Below are positions 27,101-35,178 of a DNA stretch of 64,000 nucleotides, piece after piece. The notes under the pieces are model-generated. The model worked only from the letters and a program-made list of their open reading frames with translations, was not told where the DNA came from and ran no database searches. Source of the stretch: Acanthaster planci (Eukaryota > Echinodermata > Asteroidea > Valvatida > Acanthasteridae). Within the stretch, counting starts at the first letter, position 1, and each line of letters starts with the position of its first letter. The stretch lies in assembly GCF_001949145.1 (NCBI RefSeq), contig NW_019091455.1, positions 62,924 to 126,923 of the forward strand. The letters are read 5' to 3'. The position numbers and the translations under genes were made by a program.

Positions 27101-28975
27101 TTTTGTCGTCTTCAAATCCGCCATTCGTTTACAACAGCAATGAAGTCCCGCTCGTTTGACCGATGCCAAACACAGTGCGTTGTGTATGCGTGAACGCAAG
27201 AAAGTATCAGAAACAACAGCCGTCAGGTATTTTCATGTGGCGCGTCATCATTGTGCGTGCACGGGATGGGGATTGGACAAGCAAATGGTGTGCGCACCAC
27301 ACACTATGCTCTGGCAGCAAGTTCACACTTGACTCGATCCCAAGCATCGTGTATATTTCAGTTCATATTCATCAACATTCTTTGGCAATGTCGTGCTCTG
27401 GGAACCTACGTACATGTACATGTATTAAATCTGTCTGGTTCCCAGACCAAACAGATCCTGACTGTGTTTGGCGTTGATCCAACGATTGGAAGTTATCGCT
27501 GTGGTAAATGAATGGCCGATGTGAAGACGATCAATTCAAAACTAACATTTCACAGACTTCTACAAACTGGAAATGCCTATCATGCATCAATGGTCAGACA
27601 TGTCAGATGGGGTGAATGGGCCATACACAATAAATGGGGTTCATAGAAGGCATTTTTGCAGAGTGTCCACTTTTTGGCTGGACCATTGTGGGGCCAAGGA
27701 TATGGAGGGAGTCCAGCAGACTGGCCTCCTAGTCTGGGGCTACCACTGGCCTAGCCCTGGTTGGAAGTCGTCTACATTGTGCATTGCGACTACTAACGTT
27801 CAGGGTATAAGTCCTCCTATAATACCCTATATTTTTAACGGTTTTTCTGACATTTTTACCTGCCGAAGACAGCTCAAATGTCGTTCATAAGTGTCTTAAA
27901 CCCAAAATTCCATAAATGGTGTGTTGTAATTACTAAATACGCCCACGGACAATTTATAATACTTTGCAGGAACTTTAGTGCAACTCCATCCTTTCCGTTG
28001 TGAACAATCGAAGTTCGTCTAGGACACAAACATGTACTTGCACATGTGCAAAATGCAAACATGTAGTAACCAACCACCCCTTACACATGCACGGAAGAGC
28101 TGTGGGCGTGAGAAGTTGCAGATCATAAGACCGTGTGTGAAACGGGCTTCCGATTTCAAGCTACGGCTACATGTCGGTCCGTTGTCTGAGCGTCTCCATC
28201 TCCGTCTGTATTTCCAATGGAGGGAAGACTTAGACCTTGTTCTAGACAACATAACTGACAGAATTTGGGCCGAGCTTGGAGGCCATTTTGCACATGCGCA
28301 AGTACGTACTACGAGTACTAGATGAATGTAGATTGTTCACAAATCGCGACGGAAAGTATGGAATTTCGCTAAATTTCCTGCAAAATATGTTGTCCACGGG
28401 CGTATTTAGTAATTTCAACACAGCATTTATGAAATTCAGGAAACTTTTATACCCTGGACGTCAGTTGTAGTCAATAGTGTAAATGAAGGCAACGTCCAAC
28501 CTGGGCTACCAATAAAAACCATGGGCCGTGTTTGGCCATAGCATGGGCACTGATGGGCTGAGCAGGTTAAGCACATACACTGACAGTGACATACATCAAG
28601 ACATAGGCCTAGAGTCCACTGTACCGTGTCTACGAACATGCTACGAATCACACTTTTCATGAATCAATCTTTTAATATTTGGACATGGTCTGTAACTATC
28701 GCCCGACCACGTCGAAACGTGTTTTTTAAGGCGAATCGTAGAGTCCAGTTGATGTTCGACTCGGTGCGTTAGGCCATGCATCATACATGTCGTAACGGGA
28801 GTAACAACGGACATGCATGCCGGGTCAACCATCACTCAGTATGCGGCGACTAGCAGGACACCTGATCACTGCCGATTTTTTTTCTCTTCTCTGAAGTCTG
28901 GCATGTATTACCTGATGGTAAATAATCTTCGTCCTCGTCAGAGCTGTAGTCTTCGTCTTCAGGTTCACATAACAT
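9179..28975 (-). CDS. CFDP1: Craniofacial development protein 1 / BCNT (Swc5) homologue, 7 exons
   Basis: Coding exons right to left: 28975-28912, 26303-26162, 25001-24731, 24030-23921, 11004-10876, 10160-10002, 9269-9179. They join in phase to 321 codons. The family is a subunit of the SRCAP/SWR1 remodeler that deposits histone H2A.Z in the nucleus. The N-terminus is acidic ([17 protein letters not shown]), followed by a basic [11 protein letters not shown] patch (exon 2) and [10 protein letters not shown] (exon 3). Exon 4 has [13 protein letters not shown]. Exons 6-7 encode the BCNT-C domain at about residues 240-321, with [24 protein letters not shown] and QYEKERDLR. The start is the first ATG before the acidic block. 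The exon 3 donor (CGA then GTTTAAG) is weak. The 12.9-kb intron 4 encloses a glucosylceramidase gene on the other strand, and intron 1 holds two large inverted repeats. Identity is secure. Confidence 0.9.
11675..11850 (+). repeat. Dispersed repeat, copy 1 (partner at 30510-30690, inverted)
   Basis: Blocks such as CCATTTGAAGC, GAGAACC and a GTGT-rich stretch, then TCAGGTAATGACAGTCTAG, recur in the same order in the reverse complement of 30510-30690, at roughly 70% similarity. It lies in CFDP1 intron 4. Family unknown. Confidence 0.45.
12844..12850 (+). promoter_or_regulatory. TATA box of the nested glucosylceramidase gene
   Basis: TATAAAA lies 160 bp upstream of the ATG at 13004, predicting a start near 12875 and a 5' UTR of about 130 nt. 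No in-frame ATG precedes 13004 after that point. It suggests the nested gene has its own promoter. Confidence 0.5.
13004..20761 (+). CDS. GBA1: Lysosomal glucosylceramidase (acid beta-glucosidase, GH30), 10 exons
   Basis: Exons: 13004-13064, 13258-13437, 13701-13856, 14501-14634, 16238-16407, 16757-17000, 17381-17605, 18153-18316, 18747-18869, 20665-20761. All are GT-AG and in phase, giving 517 codons. The enzyme hydrolyses glucosylceramide to glucose and ceramide in lysosomes. A signal peptide opens the protein ([19 protein letters not shown]). A Cys-rich segment ([11 protein letters not shown]) and the barrel strand [12 protein letters not shown] follow. The acid/base Glu is E254 (IQNEPSG) and the nucleophile is E361 ([10 protein letters not shown]). 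[10 protein letters not shown] and VDSPIIVD are family hallmarks, and the C-terminus RSIHTFIW closes the beta domain. Both catalytic residues are intact and the length fits the family. The link between exons 2 and 3 is a little short compared with vertebrates, so a small exon could be missing. The gene lies inside CFDP1 intron 4, antisense to it. Confidence 0.93.
15568..15808. repeat. TACATGTA/CGTACATGTATG tandem repeat (GBA intron 4)
   Basis: About 240 bp of alternating TACATGTACG and TACATGTATG units of 10 bp (20-bp higher-order unit), self-complementary in every phase. All six frames stay open across it, which produces spurious Met-Tyr-Val-His open frames; none is a gene. Shorter TACATGTA runs recur throughout the window. 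Confidence 0.95.
19318..19423. repeat. Short hairpin repeat (GBA intron 9)
   Basis: Arms of about 22 bp (ACGGCAGACACAATAGGAGGG on the left, CCCTCCTATTGTGTCCGCCGT on the right) enclose a spacer of about 60 bp. It looks like a tiny MITE. Confidence 0.55.
19435..19551 (+). repeat. Direct repeat, copy 1 (partner at 20231-20361)
   Basis: Both copies share CAATAGCCATA, GGTCAATG.TGTCATCTC, CTGGAGTGCAG, TGAGACCC and a G-rich end in the same order, about 75% similar with small gaps. Both lie in GBA intron 9. Family unknown. Confidence 0.55.
20231..20361 (+). repeat. Direct repeat, copy 2 (partner at 19435-19551)
   Basis: Second copy of the unit described at 19435-19551, slightly longer because of a short insertion in the middle. 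It ends about 300 bp before the last GBA exon. Confidence 0.55.
22076..22211 (+). repeat. 136-bp direct duplication, copy 1
   Basis: The segment ATGTATGTAGCACACGAGCC... to GTTTTGAAA recurs at 22504-22639 with a single substitution (A to G in CACAGCC/CACGGCC). The near identity points to a recent event. It lies in CFDP1 intron 4. Confidence 0.9.
22504..22639 (+). repeat. 136-bp direct duplication, copy 2
   Basis: Second copy of 22076-22211, 428 bp downstream in the same orientation, 135 of 136 bases identical. Confidence 0.9.
22850..23130 (+). mobile_element. tRNA-derived SINE
   Basis: The head has an A box (TGGCCAAGTGG, 22861-22871) and a B box (GGTTCGAATCC, 22905-22915) at tRNA spacing. 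A body of about 200 bp follows, containing GCCTCTCTCCACCCAGAAGTATAAATAGGTACC-like sequence split over 22963-22997, then AGCTGGGAAAGCATCCCATCC and an AAACCAGAGATAAAC block. This is the usual layout of a SINE with an unrelated body. The 3' boundary is approximate. Confidence 0.7.
24311..24467. repeat. Long hairpin: 68-bp arms around a 21-bp loop (CFDP1 intron 3)
   Basis: 24311-24378 and 24400-24467 are reverse complements at 62 of 68 positions. The arms share TATCTCTTTTGTGAGTATTTG and GTAGCACC. It is probably a compact palindromic MITE. If transcribed within the CFDP1 pre-mRNA it would fold into one long hairpin. Confidence 0.85.
26910..27725. repeat. Large inverted repeat A (CFDP1 intron 1)
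   Basis: The left arm (about 26910-27180) and right arm (about 27465-27725) are inverted copies at roughly 75-80% similarity with indels. Matching blocks include TTGGCCCCACAA, GCCCATTCACCCCATCTGAC, AGAAGTCTGTGAAAT, CGTCTTCA and GCCAAACACAGT. The loop of about 280 bp has no recognised gene. It is probably a foldback-type DNA transposon. Confidence 0.75.
27735..28530. repeat. Large inverted repeat B, adjacent to A (CFDP1 intron 1)
   Basis: The left arm (27735-28054) is inverted relative to 28282-28530. Shared blocks are GGGTATAA, AATTACTAAATACGCCC, TTTGCAGGAA.TTTAG, ACTTTCCGT-like sequence and CTTGCACATGTGCAAAATG. The outer ends are separated from inverted repeat A by only about 10 bp. The loop of about 230 bp is unrecognised. 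Confidence 0.7.
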
Positions 28976-29148
28976 CTTCGGTACGCGGGAGATTGGAAAA
29001 CTAAGGCTCTAGCCTCACCTTTCTACACAAACGTTACCGTATAAACACCTTCATGTACATATACATGTATACTGCATGTACATGTACTTGTCATGACGAA
29101 GCCACATTTCAGGCCAACGCTCAGCAGTATGGTGTTCCATATGTGCCA

Positions 29149-29378
29149 GTCGCATTTTTCACCGGGCGTCGCATTTTTCACCGGGCGTCGCATTTTTCGA
29201 CGGCGTCGCATTTTTCAACGTGCGTCGCATTTTTCGACGGCGTCGCATTTTTCAACGTGCGTCGCATTTTTCACCGGGCGTCGCATTTTTTGACTGGCGT
29301 CGCATTTTTCAACGTGCGTCGCATTTTTCACCGGGCGTCGCATTTTTCGACCGGCGTCGCATTTTTCAACTTGGGTCG
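29149..29378 (+). repeat. Left subrepeat array, about 12 x 19 bp
   Basis: Units of GTCGCATTTTTC plus CACCGGGC, GACGGC or AACGTGC variants. Because 19 x 3 is 57, long open frames with a repeating 19-residue pattern appear; they are artefacts. Confidence 0.9.
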
Positions 29379-29946
29379 CCTTTCAATGTGAATAAGCCAT
29401 TAATCATCAATGGTCAAACTTGGTCCAGCCGGACCTGACGTTGTTGACGTGGATGCTAAAAGTGTGCGTATATTTTTTTAATGATTATGGAAACGGATAA
29501 ATTAGAACTAATAAATAAGAAAGCAATTATCTTGTTGCCCTATTTGTATTTCCAAAAGCGTCGGGAACTGAAACGTTCGTAGAATTAAAATAATTTACAG
29601 TTGATAACCAGCACAACTGTATGCGTAACATCTTCTAGCATATGAAATACAGTACTGCAACATAAAATCATGTAACTCTACTTTTGAACACAGAAATTAC
29701 TTTACATAAAACCTGCTTACAACCCACTGCCTTGCAAAAAGTGGTAGAGAACATGCACCACATTTTAAGATTGAGGGCATACGAGCAATGAAACCCAACA
29801 AAGGAATATTCAGTAAGTAAAATTGTTATATTTAATTAATTTGGTACAATAATAGCGGATCGAGAATGTATTTGACACAACCACTGCTTGAATGAAACTT
29901 GCATACAAAAGAAATGTTTCAACCTAAAGTGTCTCTTCTCTCACTG

Positions 29947-30141
29947 CTACCGTATTTCAAGACGTTCTGTTATCCTTACCCGCAAACTTATTAGGAACCT
30001 GTTCAGTGTCAAGTCGTCAGGACTTCTTCTCCTAAGATTCAATTTGCGGAGAATTCTGTGCAGCGTTCTCAGGCTGACAGTACAAGGAATAAAACCATAT
30101 CCATCTCTATAAAACAACGCACAAGTGTAATTTCCACGCAT
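29947..30141 (-). pseudogene. Fragment resembling the N-terminal region of integrase-like transposase proteins
   Basis: The minus frame contains VSLRTLHRILRKLNLRRRSP, which looks like the helix-turn-helix segment found before the integrase core in a group of animal transposon-derived proteins. It stops after 64 codons, and further decay is visible downstream (two stops close together). No catalytic core was found. It is probably the residue of the element's transposase or of a nested insertion. The family assignment is tentative. Confidence 0.4.
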
Positions 30142-30509
30142 GGGCCGGAGGATAGCGATACTAACCGTTCAAAGTCTAACTGGTACATGTACATATACAC
30201 AAATACTACAGCTATAGGCCAACACTCAAGTCATCCATGTCAGCATATACAAATAAAGTAGGCCAATACCTGATGGTTATTCGATGTCGAAGGACCAAAA
30301 TTGAAAGAACCTCATCGTAGCTGTAGCCTGCTTCAAAGTAATGACGGACCAATCGGTCTCGTTGTAGGATGTGTCATTGCAGTCATTGTTGAAAGCATGT
30401 TGTGGTTGTAGCAACGTATACATTTCTACTCATGTCGGAGGTTACAGCATGTAGGCTACAGGCTGTGTTTTACCAGGCACGGTATACGGGACGGAGGGGT
30501 ACCCCCCGT

Positions 30510-30690
30510 TACCTGTCTAATCCGTATACACACTCTAGACTATTGTTACCTAACACACACCCCCTAGAAGTCTGTAAAGAATTTCTGAGATTCCGATTAA
30601 ACAATGACCAACGCAAAGGTGGTGGTTCTCTCCGTCCAATAACTGGCTTCAAATGGGCTGTCTGGAGGTCAAAGTTAATATTTTTCTTCG
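30510..30690 (-). repeat. Dispersed repeat, copy 2 (partner at 11675-11850)
   Basis: Inverted copy of the 11675-11850 family. It sits inside the foldback element next to its right subrepeat array, so the repeat either inserted there or is part of the element. Confidence 0.45.
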
Positions 30691-30857
30691 ACAAATGCGA
30701 CGCCGGTTAAAAAATGCGACGCCCGTCGAAAAATGCGACGCTGGCTGAAAAATGCGACGCCGGCTGAAAAATGCGACGCCGGCTGAAAAATGAGACGCCC
30801 GTCGAAAAATGCGACGCCCGTCGAAAAATGCGACGCCGGCTGAAAAAATGCGACACC
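30690..30857 (-). repeat. Right subrepeat array, about 9 x 19 bp
   Basis: Units of AAAAATGCGACGCC plus GGCTG or CGTCG variants, the reverse complement of the left array. Confidence 0.9.
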
Positions 30858-30887
30858 GGATGGCACATATGGAACACCATACAGCAG

Positions 30888-31530
30888 GCATGTCTGTATT
30901 CTTGATTTCAAGATGTTAGTGCTTGATCGATAGCAGACACCGTGCATAGTGCGCCAGCTCGTAAAACTAGTTGTGCGAAGGCGCGTTCTTCGACAGAAAT
31001 AAAATAGCTATCGATCACTGACGCCTTGGGCCAAGACTAGTATGTCATGTGAGCTGAGGCCGTTTTTCTGAATTTGTTTTGGCTGAGGCTTAAATTATAC
31101 ACGACTCTGTAGAAAGTAGCGTTTTCATTTTAGGAACTTTTTGGGACATATTGTTTTCAGATGTTGGTTATTTATTTTTTAAATTATTTCTGTTATAAAT
31201 GTTTTAGAGTTTGTTTTCTGTTGTACTATTTTGATAAGAAAATGTTGTTCGCCCGTGATTATTATTTTTGTGACATGTTACTTTTAATATTTTAATTAAA
31301 ATTTTTAATAATTTGTTTCTCAAATGGTTTTTCTTGTTTTGTGTTTCATTATTTAGATTTTTGAACAAGAAGATTAATTCTGTTTGCTGTTTATTTTTGT
31401 TAAAATTAATTTGGGGACTTATGGCCGCCCATACAGCCTAGCCGAACGTTTATTAGCGCGGCCTGTCATCAGTGATCAAACTGGCGCCCAATTTCAATGT
31501 GTGGCGTTATCACTGATCTCCGTTAGTATA
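30888..31530. other. Intergenic, no feature recognised
   Basis: A/T-rich sequence without coding potential or clear repeats. Confidence 0.3.
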
Positions 31531-31794
31531 GGGCCGTTTTCCAATACTCAATTCAGCGGCGTCTCAGGCTTCAACTGTTTTTAAACTAGCTGACTTTGAA
31601 GCTGTAAGAGCAGTAATTAGTCTAATGTTTTATTCCTCCGTGGTCTAATAGTGCCACAGGACATCAAATAAGATGCGAGAGAGCCAGAAATTACAGTAAT
31701 ATAATTTAATTTAAACGCTTCAGGCCCACAATCGGGGATTGGTTTGGGGAACGAAGCCTAAGCGGAGCCCAAGTCGAGTATTGGAAAAGGGCCC
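31531..31794. mobile_element. MITE with 19-bp terminal inverted repeats
   Basis: GGGCCGTTTTCCAATACTC at 31531 matches the inverted end GAGTATTGGAAAAGGGCCC at 31776-31794 with one mismatch. Similarity then continues to GGCTTC after a small divergent stretch. The element is 264 bp and non-coding. No convincing target duplication was seen. Confidence 0.7.
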
Positions 31795-33685
31795 AGGGAG
31801 GAGGCCTGGATCGGAGTGCGCTATATACATGTATATACGCAGCTCGATTATGACGGAGAATCGTTCTATTCGTAGACATGGGAATTCCTAATATTCGTAA
31901 GTCAGCTAGCTCAGCGGCGCGGCCTGGCTTGCAAAGTTGCAACTTGCAAGTAAAGTAAGCTGGCGCGCCCACACGTCGACGGTCCATTTACGCGTGATGA
32001 TCTGCACATATGAGGCCTAGTAAGTTATAATATGCTGAGTAGGCTAGGCCCGAAGAAGTTGTACTAATGCATGAACTGATATGAATTTTCATACGAATGC
32101 ATGAACTCATACTAACCATGTACTAACGGATGAGTGATGGAGGAGCGTCCTTGGACCGCTCTTTTTTAACGGCTTTGCTTTCGACCTGCCGTTTTTAATG
32201 TGTGTTAAGTCACAAATGAGACAGTATTTCCAGCTTCATTGATTCTTTCCCTCCGTGGTCACCCCCCCCTTTTTTTTAATACCTTGTGGTTTGTCTCCTC
32301 TCTCAGTTCTGTCTTTAGGCCTACACAGCTTTCTTCAGACTCAGAGTTCTGTTTACTATTCCCCCTCCCTTTTTGTTTCCCCACTGTGCCTTATTTGTTA
32401 GCGAGTCCCACTTTTGCCCAACCTAGTAACTGTTAACATTTTAGGAGAGCCTCTAGACAGCAATTAAGCCCGTTTGCTTTTTCGGCAATCCTTCAGGGGT
32501 GTTATCAGTTTTTTAGATCTCTGTGGTGTTATTCGTGTTTGAGTGTATTTATGTCGTGTTCTTGCCTGAGAAATAAGCAATAAATAATTAAAATAAATAA
32601 AGTTGGAAATGCTGGAGGGAACAAGCACTGACAAGGCTTGTTTCTCCTAACTGACGTTAAACTGAGTAGGCCTACTGAAAGTTGGGACAGTCCTTGTCCG
32701 AGTTGCACCCCACAAATCACCTTTTCCAAATGTTAAAGGAACTAGGAAATAGATATATTTTTATACATCTTACTAAAGACCCTTGAAACTGCATCTTTAG
32801 GTTTCAATTAACCTCATTTTAAGTTTTTGTTTTGCAATTTAACCCATATTTTGATGCGTTTTTGGTTTTATGCTATTTCATATTTGCATGTTCATGAGCA
32901 GAACTATGATGTCATCCAAGGCACTCAATCTCAATGTTGCACCGATTTGTACACAATGAATTTCTAGATGTTTTTTAACCACTGCTATGGCAGATTTTCT
33001 TTTCTTTAGCAATTCATTGCTGCGTAAGTATTTGGCAAAAATCCTTTTCACAGAAATGTTCCCAGATAGCAAATTTGGGGTTCACAATTTGAACATGAAA
33101 ACGTGCAACCTGAACCATATATTCCTGGATTTACATCAAAGCAAAAGCGCCCTCACTTGTACAGAAATGCTTGGTCAATTTTTAATGTTTGAAAAAGTGT
33201 ACTGCTCAGTTCACGTAACTCAAAAAAGATGTCAAACAGTCTTCATACATGGAAGAAGAGTACAAAGATACACAAAAAGTGATTCTAAGAAAAATTCATT
33301 TCCTGGTTCCTTTAAAAAAGGCGACTTTGTAGGGTCAAGTTACACGGACTAGGGCTGGCCCAACTGTTGATGCATATGACCAATTACTGTGGAAAATTTC
33401 TCAACCTTATCCAAGTTTATCATATGCATCTCACACTTGACACAGTTCCTCTAAANATATGGCTTTTTCTGTGACATTGCAAACAGTATGACTGAGATTT
33501 GAAGCTTTTTAAATAGGGCCTATGACTTCAGCACATGCTTGGCACATGCACATTGTCACTGGACCTCTGTGCTGTGGTTTGGATGGCCCAACTATAGCAC
33601 TCCAATTGGGACGGACCCAATTATAGTTGGGACTGATTGGACCGTACAAGGCTCAAGTAAACTATGTGGGACTCAGGCTATGGCA
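31795..33685. other. Intergenic; contains one unresolved base
   Basis: No gene recognised. A poly-C/poly-T run lies near 32265-32278. Position 33456 is N, the only ambiguous base in the window. Confidence 0.3.
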
Positions 33686-34240
33686 TAGGGCTGTACTAAA
33701 TATCCAAATATTCGATCAATTATCAAATATTCGATTATTATTATTTTTCAAATTTGATTATTCAAATGCAAAATTGATCAAAAAGAAGGGAGAATTTCCT
33801 TTTTTAAATGAGAAAAGTCTCAGTGTGGAGGCTAGTTTCAAGCAGATTCCATACACTAAGGCAGCTGATATGCCAAACAGTTCAATATACATGTACAAAT
33901 GTATACATGTACATGAACAAATGAAAAATCCATCCTAGAATATGGAAATAACTGTTAAAATTTGAATGTGCCAAGATGGTATTTTTTGTAATAATGATGA
34001 ACTGTATCGATGCAACTTTGTTGAAATTTATATAATTTGATGAAACCTTCATGACAATATTTTAACTTGAAATAAAAGTGAAAAGCTATTATTGTAAAGG
34101 GAAATTTTGTGTGCTATTGCAACTGATTTTGTATATAGTTTGTTCATCAACAATCCACCGGCCAGTACGATCAAATATTCAAATATTTGATTGAATTGAA
34201 GGTCGAGTATTTGAACAGTCATTTATTTGAATTGATTCAG
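33686..34240 (+). repeat. AT-rich dispersed repeat, copy 1 (partner at 40775-41150)
   Basis: Both copies begin and end with AATATTCGAAT/ATTTGAATA-like words. They share internal blocks in the same order: TTAAATGAGAA, AGCAGATTCCA.ACACT, GGCAGCTGAT, TTGATTTTGTATAT.GTTTGTTCA and GAATTGAAGGT. It is probably a non-autonomous DNA transposon family with AT-rich ends. Confidence 0.65.
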
Positions 34241-34971
34241 TTCTAAGGCCTAAACCTTTTGTACAACTGATGTTGAAATTTAACTTGAATTAAACTACAC
34301 GTAGGTCTAGGGCCTAACAAAGAAAAGCCTCTCTGCCAGGCACCAGCAAAAGTTATGTGTGGCCCTTGGACATGTTGGACAAGTGTTTCTTCGTAATGTT
34401 TGTTACTCAGTTAAGTTACAAAAGCCAGAAACCGCACACCCAGGAACACAAATATTCAAACTTCCCAATTCAAGTCAAAGGCTCCTGCTGCTGTGAAATA
34501 CATGTACATGTACTACTAGCTCATGGTGTGCACGAGGTAGGCCTATGTGCCTTTAACTTAACTGAGTTTCTTGAAAGTTGCGGTAAACACCAGCACGGGC
34601 TGGCGAAAAGAGTTGTGTACATGTACATGTAACAGCATGATCAGACAATCTTCCAGTATGACTTACAAACTACCAAAGCAATGTCTGTACTGTTTCCTTG
34701 CTTTACGATTTAATGAAGAAACACTTTTTAGGAATGAAAAGTTTCAAGTTTTCTTGGAAAATATTTTGGCCAATGCCTACTATTTACCGTGGCCGATAGA
34801 CGTCATGCAGGAGCCTATTCAGCCTAATGTGTCTAAGGGGGGGGCTAGATTGTGGAATTCTTGCCAACACTTTATATTTTACGGGTTTTTTGGCCCTTAC
34901 CCAGCGTATGTATTCATAAACACTGTATGCTCAGTGGTTGTCCGAGAGCTTGAGAAAAAATTCATGAGCTT

Positions 34972-35043
34972 GCTCGGGTGGGACTCGAACCCACGACCTT
35001 CTGCTTACTGGTTGCAGACGTCTTAACCACTCGACCACCGAGC
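34972..35043 (-). tRNA. tRNA-like sequence, probably a pseudogene or SINE head
   Basis: The 72-nt minus-strand sequence folds as a cloverleaf: 6 of 7 acceptor pairs (GCTCGG/CCGAGC), a 3-bp D stem, a perfect GTGGG/CCCAC T stem with loop TTCGAGT, and a TCTGC/GCAGA anticodon stem. The anticodon loop has 9 nt and lacks U33, so it is probably not functional. Six T residues (plus 34960-34955) follow 11 nt downstream, a Pol III terminator. It lies 135 bp upstream of the FAAH start. Confidence 0.5.
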
Positions 35044-35178
35044 TTGCAGGGTTCGGCTGGCCGGTCCAAGTCTTGCCAACACCCCATCCCCACTTTCCTT
35101 TCTTTCAGGCATTGGTACATTGTACGTGTAGCTTGCAGGCTTAGGTTCAAGTCATTTTCTCCCTCTGTGCACAGATCA

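Larger units (their letters stand above)
29128..30881. mobile_element. Foldback-type transposon with 19-bp subrepeats in its inverted ends
   Basis: The element starts TATGGTGTTCCATATGTGCCA (29128-29148) and ends with the exact reverse complement (30861-30881). Just inside each end is an array of 19-bp units (GCGTCGCATTTTTC plus a variable 5-mer): about 12 units on the left, about 9 in opposite orientation on the right. The hexamer CAGCAG flanks both ends (29122-29127 and 30882-30887), a candidate target duplication. The unique centre holds a decayed integrase-like segment. The right end points away from CFDP1; the left end lies 153 bp upstream of the CFDP1 ATG. Confidence 0.8.

Noticed and set aside
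29053-29438. Repetitive protein frame with ASHFSTGVAFF-like units
   Set aside because: Produced by the 19-bp subrepeats of the foldback element; appears on both strands at both ends.
29149-30857. Possible CRISPR-like array
   Set aside because: Units are contiguous 19-bp tandem repeats without unique spacers, in eukaryotic DNA.
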